Shown here piece after piece: positions 32,001 through 46,311 of a DNA stretch of 64,000 nt (positions are counted from its first letter, which is position 1; each line of letters starts with the position of its first letter). Source of the stretch: Sphagnum magellanicum (taxonomy: Eukaryota > Streptophyta > Sphagnopsida > Sphagnales > Sphagnaceae). The notes under the pieces are model-generated. The model did no database searches and was not told where the DNA came from. It worked only from the letters and a program-made list of their open reading frames with translations. The stretch lies in NCBI GenBank assembly GCA_021904315.1, contig CM038923.1:13336038-13400037 (forward strand). The letters run 5' to 3'. A program made the position numbers and the translations under genes.

Positions 32001-34869
32001 TGGGTTGATTTAGTGGATTTCCCATAAAAGCTACAAGCTTTTAAGGAAGTCACTATCACATAGATGTTTATAGAGAATTTTTTAGGGGACCATGTATGGT
32101 TGTTGTGACAACAAACGTAGAACTTCTACAATTTCAAAGAAGATATAATATTTTAGGTATAAGACATGAATATTGTTAATAATTTTTTTGTAATAACATC
32201 AATGAAAGTTCTTTAGACTTAAAATATGCATGAAATGATTTTTTTTTTAAATAATTTTTTTCCCAAGTAGATTAAGTTGAACCTTTGTTGGCATTGTAAG
32301 TTGAAGGAGGTTGAAGGTTTATGATGTTTTCTAATTTTTAATCTCAAATAATTATGAGTAAGGTATTTTTTTAACAAGATTTCTTGTGATTCTTAGGAAC
32401 CATGCAAGGCAACAAAAGCATTGGCCTTTATTGGCCATATGGTTTGGTAAGTACACCTCTCGCTACTCGTGTGTATTTCTTCAAGTTGTGTTTCCTTAAA
32501 TGGTATGTATTCTTTTTCTTAAGGTCAAATTCTAGTACTTAGCCTCGAATTCTCATTTCAATTGTTGAATGGAATGTTTTAGGGTTGAAGGGGAATGGAC
32601 TAGGTTGCAATAATCACACCATTAAATTTTATGTTGTAGATTTTAGTGTTACAAGTTCTTGGTGCTCTTGTCAACAAGCCCTTCTTGAGAGTTTATAACA
32701 AGGTTGTTGCATTTCCTTCCTAATAGTATAGGTTTACTTTGTGCATGGGAAGTTTGAAATCAACCTTGTTATGGAGCAAATTTTTTAAGCATTTGCATGA
32801 ATGTGAGATTTTTTGACAAATGATGATTTCATCAACTCTAATGATCCAATTGTGAACAAACTTTTGTTACAATATTATGGAAAAATAGACATTGACCTAA
32901 TGCACTAGAAGAAGCTCTTTCACATGACGACTTGAAGTTTAGTTTGAAAATAATTGTTTTTTACCAAGTGGTAAAAATAGTTAAGGAAAAAGAGGTTTAA
33001 TCAAGAATATATAAAAGTTTCATTAAAAAATAAAGGTTTAACCATGGAATAAAAATTAGCCAAAAAAAAGTAAAGGTTTTGCCAAAAGGTAGAGATTCAG
33101 TCAAGAAAGGATAGGAAGTAAATAGGTAGGAGGGGTTGGTTGTAATTGGTAGGTAGTGCTAAAATGTAGGTGAATAAGGTAGTTTGGTCAATAGGATAGT
33201 TAGATCCATAAGATAGCTAAATCAATATATAAGATAGTTAGGTTTGTAAGGTAACTAGGTGGGAAGGTAGTATGGAGGTTAGGGTTGAAAAAAAAAAGGT
33301 GAAAACAATTAAAATAAACCAAAGGTTAACAATCAAAAAATGCTGATAATTGAACTATGTTAGTTAACAAAGGTCAAGAACCAAAGGAAAAAAAACAACC
33401 CATCATAGGGAGAGAATGACCAATTCATGCAATCATGGGGTTGGTTCACTTTGGCCTTCCCAATGGTTGTAAATTGGGTTTCATCCATATGAAAACTCAA
33501 AACATGTTTTCTTCACTAGTTCATTGGTGGGTGTTTAGTCATAGCAGTCTATTTAAGCATATATTTTATATAATTAAAATCTTAAGTTGACTATTTTAGT
33601 ACTTATATTTATAAAAAATATATACATGTTTTGAAAAAGTTAATTTTAAATGATTTCATTTAACAAAATCAAAGGCAATTTTTTTTTCTTTTATAAACAT
33701 AATTATGGTCCCTTGACTTTATGCCCATTGCCTATGTTTGTTGAAAATCTTAAAACCAATATTTTATACCACTAGGCTAGCAAGCTGTGTACAAATTCAT
33801 CATTAAAATAAAATAATGGTCAATTAATATATTGTAACCATGGGGTGTTTTCTTGGATTCTATGATATAAAAAAATTGGCAACTTTCTTTCCAAAAAGTT
33901 AGGAAAATTAGTTGAATTTACACTAGAAGAACAAAAAATATGTTTTTTTTAAAATGAAAAAAATTGTTTGAAAATCATTGAAATTGGTAAAAACAAGATG
34001 AGGTTCACACCATGGGTAATTGTGGATTATTAAAATATCAAAACTATGAATATGTTTATTGAAGATTAAATAAATGGTTTATGGATCTAGCTTAAAGATT
34101 GCAACTTATAATAATGTTGGATCTTTTATGGTAATTTAATCCCAAAATTGCTAACCATTGGATTTCCTTTCCATTGTGTGTCATTTTGCAATGATCAATT
34201 TGATCACAATATGACATAAATTATGGCTTCCAAGGGTAGACCTTTTTAAATAGTCTAAAAAACATATATTAACATTGTCATCTTGAATGTAAATCGCCCA
34301 TATATATATGTCATTTTGAAATGTCAAAACTAATTAGTTGGGAGTAGGTTTCTTGTTTCAATTTTGCAATATTGAAAATTTGATGAAATAAAACAAAAAT
34401 TGCAAAATTAGTCAAATTTACAGTAGGAAAACAGATTTTTCCAAAAAATTCCTTATTTTTTCCTTGAAAAACTGAAAAACAAATTGCTGGAAAAAAACCT
34501 CACTAGTTGGGAGTTAAGTTTTCGAATTAATAATACTAGTGAGAATAATATGTCTTGATACATGTATATATGTGATCACACAATTGAAAATCAAGTACAA
34601 ACAAAGAAAGTTGAAACCCTTTTTCTTACTTAATTACCAAAAAGGTCCACATGTTATTGTAAAATGTCCATTTTAATTTCTAACCCCCAAAAAAATTGCA
34701 CTCGAATTGGAAACCCCTAGATTGATGAATTTATAAAAATTTCATCCGAATCTTTTTCATCCATTTAGACCTCGTTTTGGGGGTGTAAAAAAAGTGCCTT
34801 GAACATATAACAAAAGGACATTTTCTATACTTTTCAAATTATGATATTTTCCTTCTTAATTTTAAAAAG

Positions 34870-35160
34870 GAAAAAAATGTCTTCAAATTTTGTTTGTTAT
34901 GTCCCCCAAAAACACATGGAGAAATTTCCTAAGTGTATTTCAGGGGCACTTTATAGCATGACTATCCCTCTTAGGAAAGGGAAGGAATATTATCCTTACT
35001 CCGAAAGATCTCATATGCATTCTTAAAAGTGAAAGGGATCTCACACCTATCAAAAGAATCTTTCACTTAATTATAGGCATAAGATCTTTTTCATTTCTAA
35101 GGAGTAGGTGAAAGAACCTTCCCCTCATATGCCTCATGATGTACATATGTTTAAGTTAAC
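34870..35160. repeat. Dispersed diverged repeat, copy 1
   Basis: Shares ordered blocks with about 45660-45865: AGA(A)ATTTCCT...TATTTCA...CACTTTATA.CATG, then CT(T)AAGGAGTAG.TG.AAGAAC, CTCCCCT and TACAT.TGTTTA. There are many substitutions and indels; the boundaries are uncertain. Confidence 0.5.
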
Positions 35161-36441
35161 TAGAATCTTTTCTTCATGTTATAGGACAAGCTCATGTTCA
35201 CACATGCATGTAACTTTGACTTGGTAGCTTTAGGTCACATTTCGGTTACCTAACATTTTGTTCATAGACCTTCCAATATTCACAAATCTTAATGATTTAA
35301 AATATAAAGAAATGTTTTCAAACTTAATGTTTTTGGATTGCCTTTTTTTTATAATGTTGTTGTCATGTGATAACAAAAAAATCATATATGTTTCTTCAAA
35401 CCATTCCAAATGGTCTTTAGATCTTTTGAAATTACAAATGTTTTTTTTTCCACAATTGGCTCACAAATATCTTGTTAACCAAATACCCAACCCCTAAGTT
35501 GTTGGTCCTTTGATTTCTTGTAATGGATTTCAACCAATGTTGTGTGGGTATATTTTATATTTGAATATACTCACCATGTATGGATAGGGTATATTATTTA
35601 ACTTATTTTTGAAAATTAATATATTTGCATGGTGCATTCACCTAGGGTATATGATAGGGGTTACCCAAACCCTACCCATTTACTAGAAACCACAAACTTA
35701 TCATACTATGTACGAAATATCTTATTAAGTGTAGGGTAAGGACCAAGAATGGGGTCATTTTGGGAATGAACGTCTAGAGTGTGGTGAGTGAATTGATTGG
35801 CGTGAGACATGAATTTTAGAACAACTTCAATTGATGTCATTACTTGACATAATGATCCTGTAGGATTTGACATTTAAAACAGATGTTTGTGAATGAATTT
35901 TAGGTGAAAAGAAACGCATTGTGCCTAAGGTTTTTCATTTTGTAGAGTGCCTATTTTGTTGAGGAAGAAACTTCATTCAAGGTAAAACATCCTTGACATA
36001 TGCTTGAAAAATTCTACTAGTTCCTTATATATAGTGGAAAGGCCTACTATCAAAGGTTTCCCTTCATTTTCAAGTCTATACCTTTGGGCTAAGTCGTATT
36101 AGGGATCAAATGTTTTCCCTAATGTAAAGTATTGCATGGTCTTTTACCTAAGTGAAAGGAGGTCTCTATTGATGAACACATCTTCCTTGTCCAAGACATG
36201 CTTACAATTGGAAACACACACACACACATTTCTAAATTGTAAAACCATATGATTCAAGAATGGAGTTTTGTGGCCACAACCCAAAATCAATGGATTTAAC
36301 ACATTGCTTCGTTGTGACAAATATTATCTTTCAATTGTATAATCCCAAGTCATAACCCCACCTCCATGCATCAATTCCAATAGGTCACAAAGTAATATAT
36401 TGAGTTTGGGTTTCACAACATAACTCTAAGAAGATGATGAT

Positions 36442-36444
<3 letters not shown>

Positions 36445-36484
<40 letters not shown>
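36445..36484. repeat. (AT)n microsatellite
   Basis: About 40 bases of alternating AT. Confidence 0.93.
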
Positions 36485-36488
<4 letters not shown>

Positions 36489-39400
36489 GTCACATTTTAA
36501 GAACACTCCAACAAAGAGGATATGAAAACGAAAATGAAAGGGTCAAGTTCCTATTTTGAGACCCACAATCAGGGGGTGGTGAAGGGGTTTATTTTCCCCT
36601 TATGTGGTGTAGTCACATTGGCCACCATCCACAAGAGGATCTATATTTGGTTATAGGACATGTAAAACATTATTTTTTTTTGTAAATTTTTATTGTTTGG
36701 CAACTCTTAGGAGTATGTGTTTTAATTTTAGCAAACCTTGTCCAAAACCATGTTTTATTGGTGAAAATTTTCAAAATTTTTCAAAAACAAGCCTTTGTAG
36801 GGGTTGTAGGCCCCAATTTTTTTTGCATTTGAATGAAATTTCACAAAAATGTTTTTTGTTGGGTTCATGTCATCCTATTCAACTACCAAAGGCTTATAAT
36901 TAAAGTCATGGTTCAAATATCATAAAAAATAGTAGGTTAAAATAGTAGGTTAACCACTAATGTTTGTGTACAAAGGTAGTTATCAAGGAATAATTAACCC
37001 CATTGCTACAACTCAAATTAACATGGAAAACATTTGCATCTTTTATAGTGTAATTGACACCCATTGCTTGAAATCAAAAATCATAATTGAAAGTTGAAAA
37101 GAAAAACATTAAGATTCTAGGCAATGTAATTAACCATGTTCCCACACCTCAATTTGCATCTAAACAAATGTGAATTCAATGACTATTATACCAATTCTAA
37201 AAAACAATAGCAACAATATTACAAAACGTTATGTTTTAAAATTGTTTATATGGGTCAAAACACATGTGAACTAGAGGCGGCAAATTTACATAAACCATTT
37301 TCAATTGTCTTTGCACAAGGAAAGGACAGACCAAGTTTTTTAGAGCAAGTGTTGAAGTGACAACCACAAATGAAAACCAAGGTCACTTTGAGAAATGGAA
37401 GAAAAAGCTTGCCTATGCACATTAAACAAACAAGGGAACAAATCGGGACAAATCTAAGGACCTTAGAGTTGAAAGACACCCAAAAACAAGGGAAAGCAAC
37501 AAGTTTTTAAAAAAGTAATGGAATGTTAAAAACCTCACATGGACAAAAACAACATAGAAAATAAGAAAATGGGCATTGCACAAAATAACATGTTGAAATC
37601 CCAAAGGCCATTTACACATCTCCTATTATAGGGCATGAATTTCATGTTTAACATCTTTAGAAAATTAGAAAATTGGAACCCTTAGTGAAAGATGTAGATG
37701 CAAAAAATAAAAATAATAACAAATTAGAAACTACAACACCCAAGGCTTTGATACCATCCAATCAACAAAAAGGCTAAATGGAAACCTTGCAAAACATTTT
37801 GAAAGTTGCATAAAAAGACATATTGCATCTGATTAAAGGTGTCAAAATGTAATTGTTGTCAAGAATAAATGGAATAAATCAATGTTGGTTTGTTATTTGG
37901 GATTAGTTTGCATATAAACCTAAGTATGTACTATGCACCTAGAGGCTAGTAGGTCAAACCCCTACTAGCCTTTTGGTATAGGATTTATTCATATGCAAAA
38001 AATACCATGGTTTGTTGCTAACTAGGTCCATTTAAACTATCATTGGACATATGCATACTAAATTTTTTCTTGGAATCAACTTTTCTTCGTACCTAGGTTA
38101 GATCAATTATTTACCTATGTCTAAGTATGAATAAGCAAATTTGGTCTTGTTGAGTTAGAATGGAAGCCTTAAAGGTTTGATGCTATGTGTAAAAATGACA
38201 CATTTTCAAAATGTCTAATAGATTATTTTCTGTTTATGGGTTCTAAAAACCATTGGTTGTTATGGTATGTTTACTAATACAAATGCTTAACTATTTTTCA
38301 TTTTGGGATGTCAAATGTGGGTTATTGAATTAATAAATGCTTTGATGCTTTAGCCACACACATGTGTCATGAACTACATCATTATGGTTTTACTAGCAAG
38401 GTTATTTATTGTCAAAGTTATATAATGAAATTACTTAATTTGAAGTTGGAATTTGAAAAAGATGGTTCAATGGAAAAAATGGTTTAAGGGCTTTTGAACC
38501 ACCCAAATACATATACTTAACCATATGGTATGAATCTTTCAAGGTTCATATCCACACCCATGATTTGGAGAACATTTCTACAACCATTGATACCAACTTG
38601 GTATATATGCAAATGGAATTAACCTTGATATGCATACCAAACTTGTATGTAAAGGTTCAAAAATTCTTGATACTAATACTAGATAAGTATGTTCAAATGG
38701 ACATACCCACTCAACATTAGAATTTGCATGATTGATGGAGCAAGTAATTATGAAACAAAACACCCTAATTTGAATTAAAATAAATTAAGGTTTTCTCTAG
38801 GATATAATATGTACAATTAATGTGGCATTTTCCCTCCTAACGAAATAGACATTGCAAATAGAATTGGCAAATTAATGATGATGGTAACCTTATGCAATGT
38901 GAAAACAAACTTGAAACAATCATGAAAATCCATTTGTTGCAATCTTTTGAATTGAAAAAATTGCATGAATATTCAAAAATTAAACTAGAACATGACTTTT
39001 AGTTAACAAAGTGGGCATGTGATTCAATGTCACTTTGAAATTCATCAACTTCAAAAATGAATATCATCCATATTGAATAGAATTTGATAAGTTATCCATA
39101 CAAGAAGTAGAGTTTAGTAAATGGTAAGTTGGTTAACCTTTGGATTTTCCATTTCCATGTCAAAACTTATAACAAAAAAATTGAAAGTTTCATTATTTGT
39201 GTACAACATTACATTAATATTCATCCAAGTTCACTTTGTATTTTATTCGATTTTGAATGAACTTGGTGAGCTAGTGAACATGGATAAATTATTATGGACA
39301 AATGAATTCACTAATAAATTCAATAATAGTTAATTCATTGGGCTAGTATCTTAATTCTTAGTTAGGTTAAACTAGAAACCTACGAACCCAAAACTAGGCT

Positions 39401-39699
39401 AGGTTAGGCACTTAAAAACCCAAGCTACCTAATTTAAAATTAAGAACCTAGGTCATTTAAACCCATTAACTTAAGGTACAAGTGTGAAAATTTTAACCCT
39501 TCATCCCCCTTTAACTCCATGCTTAATGAACATGTCCTTAACCATCTGACCATGATTTAAATAAGTGAAATGATTTGTCACCATATATTATTATCCATGT
39601 TCTTTTCCTAACTTACTTTTATATCTACCCTTTTTTTACCTTTCCTACCTATGTTATATTTTTACCTTACTTTACATATTTACATAACCTAGGAAAATA

Positions 39700-40260
39700 T
39701 CCAACTTGATATGATGTTATCATATGTTAAAATTTTAAGCTAGCTTTAAATTATTTTAAAAGTTAGTTTAAGTTATTTTAGGCTATTTCTAAGTTAGTTT
39801 AGGTTACTTTAAGCTACCCAAGTCTATGTGTAAGCTATTATAAGTTAATTTCCTATGTTAATCTTAATCTATTTTTAAGTTAATGTAAGTTATTATAGGT
39901 TAGTGTAAAGTATTATACCTTAAATTATTGGTTATTTTACCCTAAATTAATTTTAGCTATTATAAGTTATTTCACTTTAAATTATTATAAGTTATTTTTA
40001 GTTATTCCAAATTATTCTAGGTTATTTTTAACTATTTGAAATTATTTTAACTTAGAGTGAAATAATTTAAAATAATTGGAAATAACCTCTAATAACCTAA
40101 AATAATCTAGGGTGAAATAATTTAGAATAATTGAAAATAGCATAAAGTAGAATAAATGATAATAACTTAAGGTAAACTACTTTATAATAACCTAAGGTGA
40201 AATAATTTAGAATGACCAATAATAACCTATGATAAAATAACAATAAATGAAACTTATTTA
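39700..40260. repeat. Large imperfect inverted repeat of TTATT/AATAA-rich units
   Basis: Up to about 40060 the plus strand repeats motifs such as AAGTTATTTTAGG and TTAAATTATTATAAG. From about 40070 it carries their complements (CCTAAAATAATC, GGTGAAATAATTTAGAATAA). TTATTTCACTTTAAATTATTATAAG-like sequence near 39968 pairs with the complement of sequence near 40180-40205, placing the centre near 40085. Arms are at least about 110 bases and imperfect. Confidence 0.65.
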
Positions 40261-43200
40261 TTATAATGAATTACTTATATTGATAATGAATTATGTCAAC
40301 TAATAGTAAAAGATGATGATTACATAATGATCCTATAATGACATAATTTTAGGCAAGGTGAAATGAATAGAGTGGGGTGAATATATTTTATTTTTACCCA
40401 TAGTGGTTTATGTTAATGAATTCTCCTAGTGCAATATGTGCTTGCAAGTGTTTTTCATATTTTCATTCTTGCAAAATACCAATTAAGCCACATTTGAAGT
40501 GAATGTGGTGTTGAATTGGCTAAATTAAGTTATGGTGGGAACTTTATTTGGCACCATTAGTAAATTGTTTATCTCAACATGATTGTCATTTAAAATGAAT
40601 AGGTGAAATTTCTAGCCCATCCTTTAAATTTAGAGGTGAAAAAAGTATGGTTATCCTTGAAATTAATTTAGAGGTTTTGGACTATTATTCTATTGCACTT
40701 GAATTTTTTTAGGCAATATGTGAAATTTTCTTGTTAGAATCTAACAACTACTTGTGACAAATTGTAGAGTTTAAAGTGATTAATAAACATGTGAAATGCA
40801 TACATAGAATTTACATAATCAAAGTAATGAACATTGTTTGTAAACCATGTTCATTGTTTTGAGAACATTCATTACTTTGGTTTCATAGCTACTTGTATGT
40901 AATCACATGGAAAAAAATGCAAACATATATAACAAGCTTGAACAAACAAATGAACTTCAAAAGTAAAGAAAAGCATTTATGAGAAAATTAAACCATTGAA
41001 ATTGACCTTTGTGGAAGCAAAAATGGTGTGCAAGATTAAGCATTGTGATGTGCATACTACACACAATGAAAATTGCAAATGTGTTTAACAAAATAAACAA
41101 ACAACATATGAACCTACATTAATGACATTGCACAAAACATATTGCACCTTAACCATCATAGAAATGTTAGGGAGATGTTCATGTTCACTACTCAATGCAT
41201 TTCACATATTGGAAATTTTGTGGAATATAAAATTGTTGCATAAACATATTCACACCAACTAGCACATAGATAGGAGCTTATTAATAGACTTCATAAAAAC
41301 CAAAGTAGATAAGCATTTCTTATCCTCCACACTACTTCATGCCAAATTAGGTTGGCAATTTTAGTAAATTACTATTAAATATCAAATTAATTATCTATTA
41401 AGATTATGGCATAACTATATTAAGAACACTTGGTTTTGCTTTATAAAAGTACATTTTACCTGTTAATTCGTTTCTAGTGCATTTTAATAATTTATCAAAA
41501 GTTCATTTTTTTTTCCATAATATATTTATTGCAAAACCTGCTAAGTTAATACATTAAATTTGCACCAATGGCCAATTCAACTAGTTTCACATGCTTAGGG
41601 AGGCATAGATTAGTATTTGAAATGTTGTCACAAGGCACCAAATTCTAGTTAAAGTATTAGTGTAAAAAGAGGATGCCATACAACCTATTACACTTGATTG
41701 TTTTCTAAGCTTGAACATGCCTTATGGACAATCAAGGTCACTAGCCTAGCATTTAGGAGCTCAAAGAACTTAATTTCATGTTCATCCACCCATTGGGTTT
41801 TGCCATAGGAGAAAGCCACTTTAATAACCTCAAGGTATTTGGCAAATGATGCACTATGATCAATTATGATCCAATTGCAATTAGTACTAAAGATAAATAA
41901 TCCCAAGAACATTCATGATACTATGGGATAAGAAACTTAGTTTATAGTTGTCAAATCAAAGCCTATCTACCCCTTACTAGACTACATACAAATCATGGAC
42001 TTGCATGAACATGAAAAATCCAAAAGAATTGTTTTAAAAAAAAAAGTGAAGGGAAAAAGGGAGATAATTTTAGAATTTACCTTTACATGAATTATTCACC
42101 AACATTTTAACAATGAATAAATCCTCTATCACAAATGACAATAACCCAATGTCCAAATTTCAATGCACCACCCAAATATGTTGACCATTTATTTCAAAGG
42201 CCAAATGTTGAACTATTGAATTCATGTTAGGTATATCCACTAAATTTGGATGTTTTCTTGTTTCAATTTCAATGATGATTTGAAGACCCAAAATGTGGCA
42301 ATGAACTTGGAAGTTTGATCACAATATGTGTTGTAAATGTCACCTTGACAAACTATAATAGATGCCATGAGGTCACACATAAAAACATATTTCATTTGTG
42401 CAAACTTGATTAAACATGCACAAATTCCAACAACAATAAGATGCAAGCAAGTATGAACAAAATTTGGAAATCACATAGGTGTTCATAGTTCACCTTGGCT
42501 TGTTGGTTTGTAGAGCTATCCTTGAGGATATCTTCACCAAAAGAGGTTTGTATTCTACCATCATTCTTTTGATAGGGCTCAATAACAAGATTCATCTTGT
42601 TTTCACATTTTGGAAGCTCATGTTCCCCTTTATTTCCATGATATTTACAAGTTCAATAAACTTTAAATGCTTTTTAGGTAAGTGTACAAAATAAGAATGC
42701 AAGGTTTACAACATATTCTCAAAGTGAATCACAAAAGGCGAAAAGATCTATGTTACCAAATTAATGTGATGTATATCAATGCCTAACACGGGATGTTGCA
42801 AATGAAGAAATAAAATTTCAAAATCTTGGACATAGGGTTATTTTTAGTGTTGGGTAGTTGTTGGAATGAGGGATAGACACCTACTAGTTATCAACTTTGG
42901 TATATAGCCACTTACCCGCTAATTTTCAAAATTTTCCATTAACCATTTTTTTGTATATAACCATGGTTTTCATTTTTTTCAAAGGACATGCCAAAGAACC
43001 ATCAAATTTTTTCTAGTGCTTTCATGAAAGCCATTGATTCTTTGAAGGTTTTATTTTGAGAAATTTCAAAGAATTGGAATTGGTAGGTTGTTTTGTATCA
43101 CCTAGCATAAAATGGAAGTTGTGACATGAACATGGGATAACTTACACTGCTTGATGTCAAAAATATTTTTATGTGTCCTTTGATATATTGATGTTTTGGT

Positions 43201-46199
43201 TGTATGTGATTGGTATTATATTGCCTTTTAAAATAAATGCCTTTGTGTTGAAAAGTCTATGCACTAGAATTGCCACATGTGCTTCAAGGTGGTTCTCTTA
43301 TGCACCACCAATATACATATTAAAACAACACCTTTAGATGTTAGTAGACTTTTGTGCCTAAGATCTTTAATAATTTTCTTTCTAATAATTAGTTGTAGTG
43401 TCATTAATGGAAGAAACTATATGGAATGAAATTGGATTCTATTTATTAGAAAATCTTTGTTGGTGAATATTGTATACCTTACCTTAAGGTCAATTTCATA
43501 ACTAAATAATCCTCAACATAACAAAATGAAATTTTGTGAAAAATATGAAGTTGACATGTTGAAAATCATCATAATTATTGCAGACTGCACTCTAAATAAT
43601 TTCACTATTCATATCACGATATTATAGTAGATGATGAAAATGATAATAATAATAAAAATAAAATAGATTCATTTTTTGAAAACAAATAATTATTTTTTTT
43701 ATCAAGGTGAAAACTAATCATAGGCTATGGTAGTTTGTTCATTTAGATGTTCATTCCTTGTGCAATACTTGTTTGATTTAATACCAAAAATCATAATCTT
43801 GCAATGTGGCCATACAATCCACTTGAATTGCTTCCATGGACTAGATGCCCATTTTTAATGAGTCATCAATTTACTTGTGTTGCCCTTTCATAAATTGGCT
43901 TTAAATTTGAAAGGGGAATGTACATTGTGAACTTGTGGTATCAAGCTTTAATGATACAAGGTCACACATTGGGTGCTTTTTTTTTGCAACACATGTGAAG
44001 CTATGAAAATTTGCAATAATGTTTTTGATAGTGTTGTCTTCATATTTGTCACTATTGTTGTAGATATTGTGGCTCAATATGTTCCAAATCTATATAAGAA
44101 CATTCCAAGAATTTTTTTTCTTGATCAAGAATTAAAATTAAAATTTTAAATAATATAGGTATCAAAATTCAATGCATATATATATATATATATGATGGCT
44201 TCAATATGTGAATATTAGATAATTAAATAATAATAGGGCATGGAAAAAAAATTCCTCCCCTAATACCCCCCAAATAATACTTTATGTGACACAAGTGGTG
44301 TAGAACTTTAACATTTAGTGTCATGTCCAACAGCATGGTTTATAATTTTATGTAACACATTTTAATTTTTTCACAAAATTTTTTGTATCAAGGGGCCCAA
44401 GTTATAAATGGACATTATTTGACACAATGGTTGGTCAATTTCAAAATTTTAAAATAGTTCAAAATTTGTGATCATTGCTAAAAACAAACTTGTACATTTG
44501 ATTATAATGTCATGTTTGATGCCACAAATTCCAATGTTTATCATAATATGAGTCACATTTGGTTTCAATATTGATATCTATTCCAAGATAATTATATGAA
44601 TGATTATCAAATTTGGTATTATAAACCCATACATGAAGGCCATGCACCAATTGCAATTCTTTTTGTCCTTGGCCAAATTGGCTTTTTAAAAATTGTGATT
44701 AGACCCTAAAATTGGATTAAATAAAATTACATTTTGATTTTTTTTCACATTCAAATTAGTCATTTGGAACAATTATAATAATTTTAAAATGTCAAACATA
44801 AACATATCTCCAATAAATTGTAGTTTCATTGTGCCATGATGCTTTTTTTGGCCCTACAAGCTCATTTTGGTCAATGACTACAATTAAACTTCCCATATAT
44901 TGTAATCAATTTCAATTTTGTAATATCATTAAGGGGTTTTTCACATTTTAAGTCATTTTGAAAAGCACGTTTAGACATCTTTCTAACATAAAACCTTTTT
45001 TGAAAGTCATGCATCTGAAGATAATTGTAGCATGTTGAAGGATTAATTTGAGCCCAATGTCACCTTTTGAAAACATTTGAATTCTAGATAAATTTTAAAT
45101 ACTAGTTTTAACAAAAAATTCAAAAAACAATTCCACATTTACATGCATATAAAAACCCACCATATGACAACATCATTAAACATTCTAAATGCCAAGTTCA
45201 ATCCATGGCATAATTTAATATGTTCAAATAAACCTTACAATGATCAATAATTTGGTTAATACCTATGAAAACCCAAAACCTTTTCCAAAACTAAACCTTG
45301 AAATAATGTTGAACAATTGCAAATGGTTTAATTATTTGAGGATTTGAAATCAATAGGTCTTGCACCCATGAAATTGAAAACCACAAGAGCTTTGAAAACT
45401 AAGCATTTTAAAATGACATCAACCTTCAAGTTTGGGCTCAACAAATTTTGTGAGTGCACAAAATTGTTTTATATCTTCATGGTAAATAATAAATGATCCT
45501 AATATTTAGATATCAATTTTTATGAAATGCATTAGCATGTTAAATTACATTTTTTGGTCCTTCAAATGGGTGCATAAACTACAAGATTGATCATTATTAA
45601 CCTAATTCACTTGATCTAAAGAAATGGTAGACTAGAATGATTCAACATTGATAGTTTTTTGTTTGTTCTTAGATAGAGCTCAAAGAGATTTCCTCACATA
45701 TTTCAAGTGTACTTTATATCCATGGATATTTTTTCCAAAAAAGAGGAACTTGATACCTCACCTACTTTTTACATGTAAGATTGCTCCTAGACTCTTAAGG
45801 AGTAGTTGTAAGAACTCTCCCCTAGACCAAGTGGTCTACATGTGTTTAGGTTGATGATAAACAAACCAAAATAAAAGTGAACCATAAATACACTCTAAAC
45901 CTTTTTCACTATTGTAATGTTTACAATGAAATGATTGTTCATAGTAACTTGTCATTGGTCGTTAAGGAAGAGGCTCATACTAGTGCAACAAAAATCTAAC
46001 TAGTTCACAAGAAAGCCTAGTGAATTATGTGATGAAGTAGGCCTCATCTCCTTGTAGTGCAAACAATTCATTGCATAATGACTTTGCCTTTCATAGTTAA
46101 GGTTTTCATACTTCAAACCAAAAACCTCGCCTTATTGGATTTACAACTTCTTATATAGATGCATGCCTATCCATCATATATATGCACAAATAGTATAAA
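40261..46199. other. AT-rich non-coding region
   Basis: No gene supported. It contains (AT)n near 44178-44193 and the second copy of the dispersed repeat at about 45660-45865. A CACTA-like short element may lie at about 45972-46058 (AGTGCAACAAAAAT at one side, CCTTGTAGTG at the other), too weak to call separately. Confidence 0.6.
45660..45865. repeat. Dispersed diverged repeat, copy 2
   Basis: Same block order as about 34870-35160, including AAGGAGTAG.TG.AAGAAC.CTCCCCT and a TACATGTGTTTAGGTT-like end. Confidence 0.5.
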
Positions 46200-46311
46200 C
46201 ATTACAACAAAAGGTGTCCATGTATGCCACATGGTTTCACTAGATTTTAAGTGAATTCACTGCTCTAGCGAATAGAGAGACTAATGAATTGCACCCACAT
46301 TTTGTAGTAAT
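46200..46311. mobile_element. CACTA-type MITE relative, degraded
   Basis: Starts CATTACAACAAAAGGTGTCC (one change from CACTA) and shares TCCATGTATGCCA, GTGAATTCA, TCTAG.GAAT and CACCCACATTTTGTA with the element at 28879-29032. Shorter by an internal deletion; the right terminus is eroded. Confidence 0.6.

Larger units (their letters stand above)
29033..39700. other. Long AT-rich non-coding region
   Basis: No gene supported in about 10.7 kb; frames rarely exceed 80 codons and none shows a domain. Contents: GGTAG/GATAGTTAG-type degenerate repeats near 33110-33280, a dispersed repeat member at about 34870-35160, (AC)n near 36213-36228, (AT)n at 36445-36484 and a short perfect hairpin at 37943-37971. 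Confidence 0.6.
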
